Assembly: GCA_020639295.1 (NCBI GenBank)
Contig: JACKGY010000006.1
Span: 310,001-374,000 of the forward strand
Length of the DNA: 64,000 nucleotides
Direction: 5' to 3'
Source: Planctomycetota bacterium
GTDB taxonomy: Bacteria > Planctomycetota > GCA-002687715 > DRQF01
Numbering within the stretch: the stretch's first letter is position 1; each line of letters begins with the position of its first letter. Both the position numbers and the translations under genes were made by a program. The notes under the pieces were generated by a model. The model was not told where the DNA came from. It was given only the letters and a program-made list of their open reading frames with translations, and searched no databases. Shown here piece by piece: positions 26,301 through 34,382 of the stretch.

Positions 26301-27307
26301 CCGCTGGAGCGGTAGTCGCCGGGCTGGTCGTTGGTGCCCATGAAGCTGAGATGCGGGTCGTTGAGGCGCGTCTTCTGCACGTTCAGGATCGGCAGGTCGA
26401 CGCGGTTCAGGGTGCCCAGACCGCGGTCGGAAAGACGGTTGTTCGGGCGGCCCGGGTCCTCGAGCTTGTCGGGGACGCCGATCAGCGGGGTCGGGGCGCC
26501 GTTGAAGCCGAGCGCCGGACCGCCGAGACGGCTACCCTGCTCGAAGACGCGATAGATGTTGCCGGTCTGCGTGATCTCCCAGTGCGGCAGCGGCGCCACC
26601 AGGGGCGAGATGCTGTGCTCCTTGACCTCGTCGTCGGTCGGCTTGCGCCAGCCGCCGTTCGGCGTCCGGATCAGGGTGAAGGCGATCTGGCTGCGGCCCT
26701 GCGGACTGTAGCTCTCGCCGAAGATCGACCGCTTGGCCGAAACGATGCCGTTGGCGTAGCCGGCCACGCCCCAGAAGTGCGCCGCCGTGGTCATCACCGA
26801 CTTCTTGACGTTGAGGACCTCGTCGTCGTGGCAGGGCGAGCAGGTGACGTCGGCGACCCGCAGGTCGCCGGGGTTGACGAAGCGGACCCAGTCCCAGTTC
26901 TCCTTGAGGAAGTTCAGGTAGCTGCGCTCGGGGTTGGCGGAGCTGGGGAAGTTCTCGGGATGGTCCGGCTTAGGATGGCCCTCCTCGATGGTCTCGGCCA
27001 GGCCGTTGCCGCCGTGGCAGTCGACGCAGGAGATCGAGGTCAGGTTCTCGCCGTGGGGATCACCGACGCCCGGATGGCACTTGATGCAACCCTGGCTGCG
27101 GGTGGCCGCCTGGGTCGCGGTCTGCGCGTCGAGATCGATCCGACCCTCGTCGGTCACCAGGACGTTCTTCGGTGGTGACCGGTGGTCGGTCCAGGGGTCG
27201 AGTTCCTTGTGGCTGCAGCTCACGATCACGATGGTCGCGAGGGCCGAGAGGCACATCGACGCGAAGGCGCCGCGCCGCCAGATCTGCTTCGTTCCGCTAG
27301 AATTCAC
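23399..27307 (-). CDS. Decaheme cytochrome c lipoprotein with LVIVD beta-propeller tail, 1302 aa
   Basis: The GTG start at 27307 leads into a lipoprotein signal with lipobox ending at Cys31 (IVIVSC), so it is likely lipid-anchored at the cell surface or periplasmic face. Ten CXXCH motifs lie in residues about 70-800: CIKCH, CVDCH, CSPCH, CTACH, CMVCH, CVDCH, CDDCH, CYACH, CFGCH and CGDCH. The last 400 residues hold LVIVD-type propeller repeats (YAFVSDRVEGLAVIDI, YAFVCDQEGVKVVDI, YGYVGGGAEGLVVVDL). The gene starts 13 nt after the porin stop. Porin plus decaheme lipoprotein recalls MtrCAB-like conduits, but the overall sequence does not look like MtrA or MtrC. A terminal oxidoreductase or extracellular electron-transfer role is inferred. 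Confidence 0.92.
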   Translation of the reverse strand: MNSSGTKQIWRRGAFASMCLSALATIVIVSCSHKELDPWTDHRSPPKNVLVTDEGRIDLDAQTATQAATRSQGCIKCHPGVGDPHGENLTSISCVDCHGGNGLAETIEEGHPKPDHPENFPSSANPERSYLNFLKENWDWVRFVNPGDLRVADVTCSPCHDDEVLNVKKSVMTTAAHFWGVAGYANGIVSAKRSIFGESYSPQGRSQIAFTLIRTPNGGWRKPTDDEVKEHSISPLVAPLPHWEITQTGNIYRVFEQGSRLGGPALGFNGAPTPLIGVPDKLEDPGRPNNRLSDRGLGTLNRVDLPILNVQKTRLNDPHLSFMGTNDQPGDYRSSGCTACHVVYANDRDPFHSGPYAKFGNMGKTRPDNPDVSIKKDESGHPLSHQFTTAIPSSNCMVCHMHQPNSFVNSYYGFTMWTYETDGADFWPKKQKELSHEEYVEGLMKNPEGAAVRGKWIDNEFLKDSAPNVNPRAKHTQFADYHGHGWMFRGVFKTDRKGNLLDEKGQVVPYDDPMKFQGSVPIEGDSNPYNAKAPDHARRAVHLKDIHAERGMHCVDCHFRNDAHGDGNIYHEYQAQVEIRCDDCHGSATDFATLEPSGPSSQAPGHQKINLGDLRTAYGKPVMEWQGRDLWQNSMVTEGLRWRVPQVKDSVTPGNEHYSKKAAYYKTIQKDNRSWGSVPSDHSMLAHQPDRMECYACHTSWVTACFGCHLPQKANMKTPMRHFEQNELRNFASYNPQVVRDAEFMLGVAGDVKNNAFAPVRSSSAVLISSEDAQRRRIYGQIPTIAANGMSSQLFNTHFPHTVRTTETRQCGDCHVSENDDNNAWLAQTYLLGTQQVGFMGYNCWIGTGEGGVEAVRVTEWEEPQAVIGSPLQAMAWPDHYAEHVAAGGVLKKAEHHGGTDTRSVELRGEYLYTAQGPGGFRVYDVAQVGNKDFSEKIVTSPVSPLGQDTQVDLPWATAVALPFNNNISMSRLYRPENREQRYEYDGQAQNMHEVYRYAFVSDRVEGLAVIDIDKLTDGNPRNNFIEKVASFNPGGVLNGAEHLEIAGTTVYLCCDSGLVAVSVEDPRAPRLIKVLPWPKGLKPRFVDVQFRYAFVCDQEGVKVVDITLPEQMHPVAKVEIADARSIYVAKTYGYVGGGAEGLVVVDLEKPTQPKIQQVWNADGAIDDLYQVKVAMTYDSVYGYLADGRNGLRVVQLVGAGDGPRSPYGFSPPPLPVLVATYPTGEPCVAVGKALDRDRAVDESGNQVTLFGRIGGRPMNAQEMRRLYLKNGQVYRVRNDPPDDAGMSRAGGASAELPEKGN

Positions 27308-27320
27308 CGTTTCACCCCGC

Positions 27321-29114
27321 TCAGTACGTGATCGTCACGTCGAGGAAGAAGGAATACAGGGTCTGCGACTGCTGGTAGAGCTTCTCCATGCCGTCGCCAG
27401 GAAAGAAGGCGGAGGCGCCCGCGCTGATGATGATGTTGTTGGTCAGGAGCGGCCGATAGGTCGTGCCGAGGAAGACCTCGAGCCCGATCTCCTCGTCGAT
27501 GTCCTCGGTCTCGAGGTAGGTCTCGAAGACCGCGGGCTCGATGAAGCGCATGTAGTTGACGCCGACCTGGGCCCGCCACTCGGGAGTGATCTCGGCATCG
27601 AAGGCGCCGCCCACCAGCATGATGCCGGGATTGACGAAGTTGGCCTGGCCCTCGAACTTCGAGGAGGTCAGGTCGGGCAGGAAGCTCAGTCGGGGGATCA
27701 GGCCGATGCCGAGCAGACGGATCTCCTGGCGATTCCAGAAGCTGAACTCGCCGCCGGCGAAGGCCGGCGCGTCGACGATGGCGTCGAAGCCCTCGGCGTC
27801 GCCGTCGCGCGGGTCGTCGTCGCCCGAGGCGTACATGAAGTAGGCGCGGATGCGCGCCCAGTCGATGTCGTAGCTCAGCTCGATGGCGAAGAACTGGGCG
27901 TCGATGTCGGTGTCGCGGGCCGCGATCGCGTTGTTCTCCTCGGTGCCGAAGACCTGGTAGAAGGCGTGGGTGATGTTGAAGCGGCCGAAGTGGCCCTCAC
28001 CGGCGAAGCCCAGGTAGTAGGCGTCCACCTCCTTCTCCCGCGCCAGGCCGATGGGCTGCGGGCGGGTGAGGAAGTCGTTGCGGTTGAAGTGGGTGTCGCG
28101 CTGGTCGTGGTTCCAGTGGAAGGAGACCTGGGCGGTGTAACCCTTGACCAGGAAGTCCTGGCGATAGAGGTTCAGGATCAGGACCTGCTGATCACGCCAG
28201 TCGAAGCGGTTGAGCTCCGAGTTGGTGTCCTTCTCGAGCATGTTGAAGAACACCGCGTTGTACTGCCACTTGTTCTCGTCGGCGTTGCCGAACAGCCGGA
28301 CGCCGGCCTGGATGTCGTCGAAGATGAAGCCGCGGAAGTCGCTGCGGAAGCCGAAGATGCCCAGCTCGCTGGAGACGAAGTCGAACCGCGAGTTGAGGTC
28401 GAAGAGGTGGATCTCCAGCAGCGCCTCCTGCAGGGCAATGTCGCCGGTGGTCCGGTCGGTGCCGTCCTCGACGTTCGGATTGACCGCCCCGAGCTCGTTG
28501 ACGTCCAGGTAGGTCACGTCGACGACCGGGGTGATCCGCAGGCGCCAGCTCACCGGCCGGAAGGCCTCCTGGCCCTTGAACAGGTCGATGCTCAGCGCCG
28601 TCTTCGAGCTGAAGAAGAACTGGTCACCGTCGCCGAAGAAGCTGGCGTTGCCCGCGCCCGGCCCGGTGAGGCCCGAGGGCGTGGGCACGTTGCGGAACTC
28701 GGTGGTGAGCTTCTCGGTCAGGGTGAGGCGGAGGAAGATGTCCTCGCCGATGATCGGGAAGTCACCCTTCAGGACGTTCTGGCGGTACGGGTCCCAGAAC
28801 TGGTCGCCCGGCTCGTTGACCTCGTAGGCCGGCGGCGGCAGGAGCGCCCAGGGATCGCGATACCAGCGCGAGGGCATCTCGGCGAAGTGGGGCAAGGCCT
28901 CCACCTCCTGGACGCTGGCCTCGAGTTCCTCTCGTGCCTTCTCCACTTCGCCCTGCTCATCCTGCTGCGGTGCGAAGGCTCGCAGTCCGCAGGCCAGCTC
29001 CGCACCCGCCATGGTCGCCGCCTGGCCGGCTCGCGCGCTGGCGAGCAGGACGACGGTGACGAGGGCAAAGGTAGCGAGAGCGAACGGCGCGGCAGCGCGC
29101 TCTTTGATCGCCAT
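27321..29114 (-). CDS. Outer-membrane beta-barrel porin, 597 aa
   Basis: A Sec signal peptide (ALATFALVTVVLLASARAGQA, cleavage near 33) is followed by a short helical coiled segment (about 48-75) and then many amphipathic aromatic-rich strands typical of a barrel (FFFSSKTALSIDLF, WQYNAVFFNMLEK, YYLGFAGEGHFGRF). The chain ends in FFLDVTITY, with the C-terminal aromatic residue used for outer-membrane assembly. ATG at 29114 is chosen from the signal peptide and an upstream GAAGGGG. It is transcribed just before the decaheme gene, suggesting the barrel and the cytochrome form one outer-membrane conduit. Its size fits about 20-26 strands; no named family was assigned. Confidence 0.88.
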   Translation of the reverse strand: MAIKERAAAPFALATFALVTVVLLASARAGQAATMAGAELACGLRAFAPQQDEQGEVEKAREELEASVQEVEALPHFAEMPSRWYRDPWALLPPPAYEVNEPGDQFWDPYRQNVLKGDFPIIGEDIFLRLTLTEKLTTEFRNVPTPSGLTGPGAGNASFFGDGDQFFFSSKTALSIDLFKGQEAFRPVSWRLRITPVVDVTYLDVNELGAVNPNVEDGTDRTTGDIALQEALLEIHLFDLNSRFDFVSSELGIFGFRSDFRGFIFDDIQAGVRLFGNADENKWQYNAVFFNMLEKDTNSELNRFDWRDQQVLILNLYRQDFLVKGYTAQVSFHWNHDQRDTHFNRNDFLTRPQPIGLAREKEVDAYYLGFAGEGHFGRFNITHAFYQVFGTEENNAIAARDTDIDAQFFAIELSYDIDWARIRAYFMYASGDDDPRDGDAEGFDAIVDAPAFAGGEFSFWNRQEIRLLGIGLIPRLSFLPDLTSSKFEGQANFVNPGIMLVGGAFDAEITPEWRAQVGVNYMRFIEPAVFETYLETEDIDEEIGLEVFLGTTYRPLLTNNIIISAGASAFFPGDGMEKLYQQSQTLYSFFLDVTITY

Positions 29115-29504
29115 CGAGACACCCCTTCTTCCTGGATTCCCTCCGACGAGAAGTCGCGAACCGACTTCTGCAACGGCTCCGCGAATCTCCTCAGAAACGA
29201 TCGAGAGGGTCAAGGGATGCGCGCGAAAAAAAGTGCGCGCGGGGTAGCCGCTCTCCGGGCGCTCTCCTATCTTGACGCCCATGTTTGCCGGGCTGCCGGC
29301 ATCCGGGAATAGCATGCGGCTGACGAGGGAATGGTCGCGGCGACGGTTGCGCGAGCGAAGGCGGCCCGATGGCTGGCATCTCGCGTTCACGGTCACGACT
29401 CGATACCCTATCGACCGCAGAAGTGTGGCCGTTGCCATGGCATCTCGCATCGCCAGCCCTTCGCCCGCGGATCGGTGGCCTTGCGCACGCTCAGGAGTTT
29501 CGCG
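29115..29504. other. Divergent intergenic region between porin and heme-binding-type lipoprotein
   Basis: This 390-bp region must hold the promoters of two divergent genes. The visible elements are a short inverted repeat GCGCGC/GCGCGC around an A7 run (29219-29240) and a TTGACG hexamer at 29274-29279 without a good -10 at 17-18 nt. AGGAG at 29493-29497 is the ribosome site of the plus-strand gene. No RNA gene or coding sequence is convincing here. Confidence 0.5.
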
Positions 29505-31373
29505 ATGAGCTCGGTTCGTTCCGTGCGCTCCATGGTCCTCGTCTTGATCGCCGCGCTCGCCTGCGCCGGGCTGCCCTCCTGCGGCGGCGGCGGGTCCTCG
29601 GGCGACCAGATCTTCCTGCCGACCTACGCCACGGTGGTGCCCATGACCGCCCAGGAGGTCGACATCATGGTCCGCCGCGCGGCGGAGGCGACCGATTCGC
29701 CCAATCTGATCGTGGCGGTCGTCGATCGGGTCGGTCGGCCCCTGGCGATCTGGTCGCGCCAGCCGGCGCCGACCGAGGACGACGTCAACATCGCCCTGTC
29801 GATCGCGCGGACCGGGGCCTTCATGAGTTCGAGCCAGGGCCCGATCACCTCGCGCACGCTCGAGTTCATCAGCACCTTCCACTTCCCCTCGGTCTTCGGG
29901 GCCCTGACTCGCAATCCGATCCCCAACAACGCCTTCACGCTCGACCCCTCGCTGGCCTCCCAGCACACCACGGTCGGCGTCGCCCAGACGGCCCAGGGAC
30001 CGCTCTGGCAGATCTTCTCCTCCAACCGGGGCGCGCCCTTCGCCGACCCCGACGTCGCCGCCGCCGGCGGCCTGGCCCCGGGCCTGACCGCCCCGGGCTT
30101 CTCGACCCCGAGCAACGGCTTCGCCGACATGCGCATCCCGCCGGCCGGCCGGGTCGACGTCACCGGCGCCACCCTGGTGAACCAGCCCGGAACCGGCCTC
30201 ACCTACCTGGCCGGCGGCATCCCGATCTACAAGGCGGGTGACCCGGCGCCGCTCACGACGGTCGACTTCCCCGCCCGCGTGGTCGGCGGCTTCGGCTGCT
30301 ACATCACCGACGCGATGGGCAATCCGGACGACGGGCTGGCCGAGTTCGTCACCATCCGCGCCCTGGGCGGGATCAACTTCGACGGCAGCAAGAAGGGCGC
30401 CGCCAACTTCGCCGCGCCGCGCGCCCAGCTGGCCGCCGACGAGGACCTGAACTTCTTCTTCCCCTACGAGATCGTGCCGCCGCAGGGCCTGATCTATCTC
30501 GTGGGCGTGCTCCTGCCCTACACCCAGGACCCGGTGCGGCCGGTGGGCCTGGGCGCCGGTTCGTTCCTGAACGGCGGCTACCTCCTGGCCCCGGGCAACG
30601 GCGGCGAGCAGCCCTGGGGCTGGATCATCGGTCCGCGCGCCGATCCGCTCGGCAACCTGACCCAGCTCGAGGTGGAGACCATCGTCAACCAGGGCATCGC
30701 CTACGCGGAAGGCACCCGCGCCGCGATCCGCGTCCCCAACGGCAGCGCCACCAAGATGGTCTTCGCGGTGACCAACCTCCGCGGCGAGATCCTCGGCGTC
30801 TACCGCATGGAGGACTCGCCGGTCTTCTCCTACGACGTCTCGATCACCAAGGCCCGCTGCGTCACCTACCTGTCCAGCTTCCCGGGCGGCAACCCGGACA
30901 TGGCGCCCCAGGACGCCGCGCTGCTGAACGCCGCCGGCATCCCCACCGGCATCGCCGGCAGTCCGGGCGAGTTCGGCGTCGCGATCACGACCCGCACGCT
31001 GACCTTCCTGACCCAGCCCTTCTTCCCGCCCGGCATCGACAGCGCCGGGACCAAGCCGGGTCCCCTCTTCGCCCTGGCGGCGCAGAACGCCCAGCCCAAC
31101 CAGTTCAACCGCATGGCCAACGCCGCCCCCAGCCTGAACCTGCAGAGCGGCATCATCTTCTTCCCGGGTTCGGCCCCGCTCTACAAGAACGGCCAGCTCG
31201 TGGGTGGCTACGGCGTCTCCGGTGACGGCGTCGAACAGGACGACTTCGTCACCGCCGGCGGCTACGTCGGCTTCGAGCCGCCCGCCGGCATCCGCGCCGA
31301 CCAGTTCACCTTCGAAGGCGTGCGCCTGCCCTACTTCAAGTTCCCGATCCTGCCGGGACCGGGCGGAAACTGA
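29505..31373 (+). CDS. Lipoprotein with two GlcG/HbpS-type (heme-binding family) domains, 622 aa
   Basis: ATG at 29505 has AGGAG 7 nt upstream. The signal ends at Cys26 in a weak lipobox (LPSC) followed by GGGG, a flexible tether. Domain 1 (about 45-110, MTAQEVDIMVRRAAEA, LIVAVVDRVGRPLAIW, ALSIARTGAFMSS) and domain 2 (about 385-450, LTQLEVETIVNQGIAYA, KMVFAVTNLRGEILGVYRM, SITKARCVTYLSS) both fit the GlcG/HbpS (DUF336) fold, whose members bind heme or cobalamin. The segments after each domain are also alike (FADM.../GSAPLYKNGQLVGGYGVSG against GGIPIYKAGD...VVGGFG), so the protein is an internal duplication. It is divergent from the porin-decaheme operon, suggesting a heme-handling or redox-sensing partner. 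Confidence 0.82.
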   Translation: MSSVRSVRSMVLVLIAALACAGLPSCGGGGSSGDQIFLPTYATVVPMTAQEVDIMVRRAAEATDSPNLIVAVVDRVGRPLAIWSRQPAPTEDDVNIALSIARTGAFMSSSQGPITSRTLEFISTFHFPSVFGALTRNPIPNNAFTLDPSLASQHTTVGVAQTAQGPLWQIFSSNRGAPFADPDVAAAGGLAPGLTAPGFSTPSNGFADMRIPPAGRVDVTGATLVNQPGTGLTYLAGGIPIYKAGDPAPLTTVDFPARVVGGFGCYITDAMGNPDDGLAEFVTIRALGGINFDGSKKGAANFAAPRAQLAADEDLNFFFPYEIVPPQGLIYLVGVLLPYTQDPVRPVGLGAGSFLNGGYLLAPGNGGEQPWGWIIGPRADPLGNLTQLEVETIVNQGIAYAEGTRAAIRVPNGSATKMVFAVTNLRGEILGVYRMEDSPVFSYDVSITKARCVTYLSSFPGGNPDMAPQDAALLNAAGIPTGIAGSPGEFGVAITTRTLTFLTQPFFPPGIDSAGTKPGPLFALAAQNAQPNQFNRMANAAPSLNLQSGIIFFPGSAPLYKNGQLVGGYGVSGDGVEQDDFVTAGGYVGFEPPAGIRADQFTFEGVRLPYFKFPILPGPGGN

Positions 31374-31394
31374 CGAGAAGGTCCACGGGACCAT

Positions 31395-31429
31395 GAAGAC
31401 GCCCGGTCGCCTCGCGGTCGGGCGTCTTC
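31395..31429 (+). terminator. Hairpin terminator after the GlcG/HbpS-type lipoprotein gene
   Basis: A 16-bp stem (31395-31410 with 31414-31429) closes on a 3-nt loop; two pairs are G-U wobbles. It lies about 20 nt after the stop codon and is followed by a moderately T-rich CTTCTCGTGT. It also separates this gene from the GNAT gene 18 nt further on. Confidence 0.65.
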
Positions 31430-31446
31430 TCGTGTGGAGCCCCACG

Positions 31447-31890
31447 ATGACCATACGCCCCGCGCGCCGGGCCGAGATCGACGCGATCGCCAGACTCGAT
31501 CGCGAGGTCTTCGCCCAGTCCTTCCCCGCCTTCTCCCTGCGCCAGTTCCACGATCTCGATCCGGAGCTTCTCCTGGTCGCCGAGGACGATGGTCGGCTCG
31601 CCGGCCACGCGCTCGGCGCCCTGGGCCGGGACGGTGAGGGCTGGGTGCTGGTGGTGGCCCTGGCGGCCGAGGCGCGCGGCAAGGGCCTGGGCCGCGCCCT
31701 CCTGGCCGCGATCTGCGCGGCGCTCGAGCGGGCCGGCGCGCGCCGCATCCGGGCCACGGTGGCTCCCGGCAACGCGGCGTCGCGCGCGATGCTGGCGGCG
31801 ACGGGTTTCGAGCCGCTCGCCGAGGAGAAGGACTACTTCGGTCCCGGCGAGGACCGGCTGGTCATGGCGCGGCCCGGCGGGCGGGGCTGA
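31447..31890 (+). CDS. GNAT-family N-acetyltransferase, 147 aa
   Basis: A single GNAT domain of typical length. It starts TIRPARRAEIDAIARLDREVF. The acetyl-CoA binding motif A is LAAEARGKGLGRALLAAICA (R/Q-x-x-G-x-G/A pattern: RGKGLG), and motif B contains ATVAPGNAASRAMLAATGFEPL, typical of RimI-like enzymes. ATG at 31447 gives the expected family start. It is cytoplasmic and stands alone between a terminator and a convergent FHA gene. Substrate unknown; RimI-like protein or small-amine acetylation are equally possible. Confidence 0.85.
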   Translation: MTIRPARRAEIDAIARLDREVFAQSFPAFSLRQFHDLDPELLLVAEDDGRLAGHALGALGRDGEGWVLVVALAAEARGKGLGRALLAAICAALERAGARRIRATVAPGNAASRAMLAATGFEPLAEEKDYFGPGEDRLVMARPGGRG

Positions 31891-31897
31891 CCCGGGC

Positions 31898-33433
31898 TCA
31901 GAAGCCGAATTCGCCGCGCTTCTCGAGCACGACCCAGGCGATCGCGGCGAGCAGGGCGAGGACCACGACCACCAGGACGATCTTCAGGGTCCGCCGCGAG
32001 CCGCCCCCGCGGGAAGCCCCCAGGGCCTCGCTCCACTGTTTCACCGTGATCGCGCCGCTCATGATCAGGGACTCGGCGGGGTGCTCGCCTTCGACCGCGC
32101 AGCGCTGCCAGAGGGCCTCGGCCCGATCGGCGGCCACGAGTCCCTTGCGGACCAGGCGATCGAGCGCATCCCGATAGGGTCGCCGGGGGATCTCGTGGAG
32201 CTGTTCGTCGCGATCGACGACGAAGAGGACCTCGACCATGCCGAAGACCAGGCGATCGTCGGGCTTCAGCTCCCGGGTCGCTCCGGCCTCGAGCTTCTTG
32301 TCGCCGACGGTGGTGCCGTTGCGGCTGTTGCGGTCCTCGACGTAGAAGCGGCCCTGCCGGTAGTGGATCGCGGCATGGCGGGCGGAGACGGCGAAGCTCT
32401 CGATCGGGCAGTCCGATTCATGGCTGCCGTCACCCAGACGCCGGCCGATGCCGAACTCGCGCTTGTCGATGACCACGACCGAGCGCTGGCCGTCGCCGGC
32501 GATGAACAGCCGCGGCCGCATGAACGAGAGGCCCTGGTCGGCGCGGGGCAGGTCGCCGTGCGGTGCCGGGTCCGTGACCAGGGTCGACTCGTCGTCCTGC
32601 GGCGGTAGCGCCCGCCCCAGCTTGCCGGGCAGGGGCGTCGCGATCGTGGGCGCGTCGTAGGCGGGAGGCGCCGGTCGCTTCCGGGCGGGCGTCGGCCTGG
32701 TCTCGTTCCGATCGGCCGGCGAGAGGATGGTCTCCTCGTCCGGATCGGGCCCGCTGGTGACCTTGCCCCTGGGCGCCGCGTCGAGGTCGACCCGGGCGAA
32801 GCCGATGGTCCGCGCCTCGGAATGGTCGTCCGGCTCCTTGGGCGGCACCGCGCCCGGCGCGACCTTGGGGCGGGCCGCCTTGGGTGGCACGACGTCGACG
32901 CTCGGGAAGGACTCCGAGACGCTGTCGTTCTCGATGATCGGCGAGAGCTCCGAGATCGGCGCCCGGGGCACGCCCTTCGACTCGACGTCGACCGGGCGCT
33001 CGCGCCGCGGTGCCGGGGACGGCTTCGTCGGCGTCGGCTCGGGCGGTCGCGCCTCCGGCTTCCGGCCGACGAGGCCCTCGCCCTGATCGGTCTGGGGCAT
33101 CATCCGCGTCGCCTCGCTGGCCGGCGCGGCCTTCGCGGTCACGACCTCGAACTCGGTGTAGCCGGTCATGAAGCGCAGCCCGGTCACCAGGACCTGCGAC
33201 TGCTCGCGACCGAGGCTGGCGCCATCGAGGACGTGGGTGCCGTTGGAACTGCCGAGGTCGACCAGGACCCAATCGACGCCCCGCCGTTCGATCCGGGCGT
33301 GGAAGCCCGAGACCTTCGGATCCTCGATCAGGCAGTCGTTGTCGGGATGCCGGCCGATGCCGAGGCCGGGACGCAGCCGAAGTCGGCGTGGCGGCTTGCC
33401 GGGTTCACGGATCTCGATCTCGAGCTCGGCCAT
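31898..33433 (-). CDS. Double-FHA, tail-anchored protein with long acidic/proline linker, 511 aa
   Basis: FHA1 is at about 15-95 (LGIGRHPDNDCLIED, VSGFHARIER, VDLGSSNGTHVLDG). A 200-residue Pro/Glu/Arg-rich disordered linker (about 100-310) follows, with repeated T-I/T-L motifs (EARTIGF, EETILSP, DESTLVTD) that look like possible phospho-threonine sites. FHA2 is at about 325-415 (FGIGRRLGDGS, SARHAAIHY, EDRNSRNGTTVG). A GspE-N-like helical domain (HPAESLIMSGAITVKQWSEA) and a C-terminal membrane helix (about 485-503) complete it. The order matches the 21034-22083 protein, from which it differs by the linker. It is tail-anchored with a cytoplasmic body. Binding of one FHA to its own linker is possible but inferred. 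Confidence 0.9.
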   Translation of the reverse strand: MAELEIEIREPGKPPRRLRLRPGLGIGRHPDNDCLIEDPKVSGFHARIERRGVDWVLVDLGSSNGTHVLDGASLGREQSQVLVTGLRFMTGYTEFEVVTAKAAPASEATRMMPQTDQGEGLVGRKPEARPPEPTPTKPSPAPRRERPVDVESKGVPRAPISELSPIIENDSVSESFPSVDVVPPKAARPKVAPGAVPPKEPDDHSEARTIGFARVDLDAAPRGKVTSGPDPDEETILSPADRNETRPTPARKRPAPPAYDAPTIATPLPGKLGRALPPQDDESTLVTDPAPHGDLPRADQGLSFMRPRLFIAGDGQRSVVVIDKREFGIGRRLGDGSHESDCPIESFAVSARHAAIHYRQGRFYVEDRNSRNGTTVGDKKLEAGATRELKPDDRLVFGMVEVLFVVDRDEQLHEIPRRPYRDALDRLVRKGLVAADRAEALWQRCAVEGEHPAESLIMSGAITVKQWSEALGASRGGGSRRTLKIVLVVVVLALLAAIAWVVLEKRGEFGF

Positions 33434-33518
33434 CCTGCTACTCCGGCTGGAACTTACCAAATCCGGAGCCGGCACCAGAGGCATCGGCGGCCCCGGGGGG
33501 AGGTCGGCCGGCGGCCGT

Positions 33519-34331
33519 TCAGGCCACGAAGGCCCCCCGGCGGCGCAGGAAGGAGCGGATGATCCCGATGAAGAGGTAGCAGAAGGGGGTGTCGAGGAGG
33601 GCGATGACGACCTTGACCAGGTAGATCCCGACCATGATCTGGAGGCCCTTGACCAGGTCCCAGCGGAAGGCGCCGTAGAACAGGAAGCTGTTGACGATGA
33701 AGGTGTCGACGAGCTGCGAGATCACGGTCGAGCCGTTGTTCCTGAGCCAGAGATGCCGGCCGTGGGTCAGCCGGCGCCAGAAGTGGAACATGAAGTTGTC
33801 GCAGAGCTGCGCCGCCAGGTAGGCGCACATCGAGCCGATCACCAGCCAGGAGCCGATGCCGAGCGAGGCGTGCCAGGCGTCCTGCATGGCGGTGGCGCTG
33901 GACAGGTCGAGGAGATCGAGCCCGATCCAGGGCGAGACGCCCCAGTAGGCGGAGGGCGGCACGTGGATCGACATCTGCACGATGCCGAGCATGAGGAAGC
34001 TCATCGCGAAGCCGAGCCAGACCATCACGTCGGCGCGCTTCTTGCCGTAGATCTCCGAGACGATGTCGGTGATCAGGAAGGTGATTGGATAGGTGACGAT
34101 GCCGGTCGTGAGCGTCAGGGTCTCGGAGCCGAAGAGCCGGAAGGGCAGCGGCAGATCGAAGAGCTTGGTGCCGATCACGTTGGTGAGGACGAGCAGGGTC
34201 GTGAACACGCAGACCAGGACGATGTAGATCCGGTCGGTCCAGCTCACCTCGACGTGGTAGAGGGTCTCGCGCAGATCCTCGCCGCGCGCGAAGGCCGGGA
34301 CCTCGATTCGCTCTTGATCGCGCTTGGTCAT
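33519..34331 (-). CDS. yhhQ: Queuosine precursor transporter (YhhQ/VUT family), 270 aa
   Basis: Imports 7-cyano/7-aminomethyl-7-deazaguanine, the precursors for queuosine in tRNA. Family motifs are strong: LVLTNVIGTKLF, YPITFLITDIVSEIYGKKRA and LRNNGSTVISQLVDTFIVN. Six or so membrane helices fill the 270 residues, the usual length plus a hydrophilic N-terminus of about 30. It diverges from the RNHCP gene with only 51 nt between the two starts, so promoters overlap. No preQ1 riboswitch was recognised in that short gap. An organism using this transporter may salvage rather than make the base. Confidence 0.92.
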   Translation of the reverse strand: MTKRDQERIEVPAFARGEDLRETLYHVEVSWTDRIYIVLVCVFTTLLVLTNVIGTKLFDLPLPFRLFGSETLTLTTGIVTYPITFLITDIVSEIYGKKRADVMVWLGFAMSFLMLGIVQMSIHVPPSAYWGVSPWIGLDLLDLSSATAMQDAWHASLGIGSWLVIGSMCAYLAAQLCDNFMFHFWRRLTHGRHLWLRNNGSTVISQLVDTFIVNSFLFYGAFRWDLVKGLQIMVGIYLVKVVIALLDTPFCYLFIGIIRSFLRRRGAFVA

Positions 34332-34382
34332 GCCCGGAAGCTAACGGAAGTTCGAGCGGGGGTCCAAAGAAGGATCGGCCAT

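Noticed and set aside
29425..29445. A CGRCH motif in the frame upstream of the GlcG/HbpS-type lipoprotein, suggesting a further heme site
   Set aside because: It lies before the ribosome-binding site and signal peptide, so it is not translated with the protein; a chance match.
29115..31772. Upstream extension of the porin frame to a 1483-aa protein on the minus strand
   Set aside because: The extension is antisense to the GlcG/HbpS-type lipoprotein gene; a signal peptide and ribosome site place the porin start at 29114.
34332..34382. A preQ1 riboswitch ahead of the queuosine transporter
   Set aside because: The 51-nt gap is shared with a divergent gene, and I could not find the expected H-type pseudoknot with an A-rich tail.
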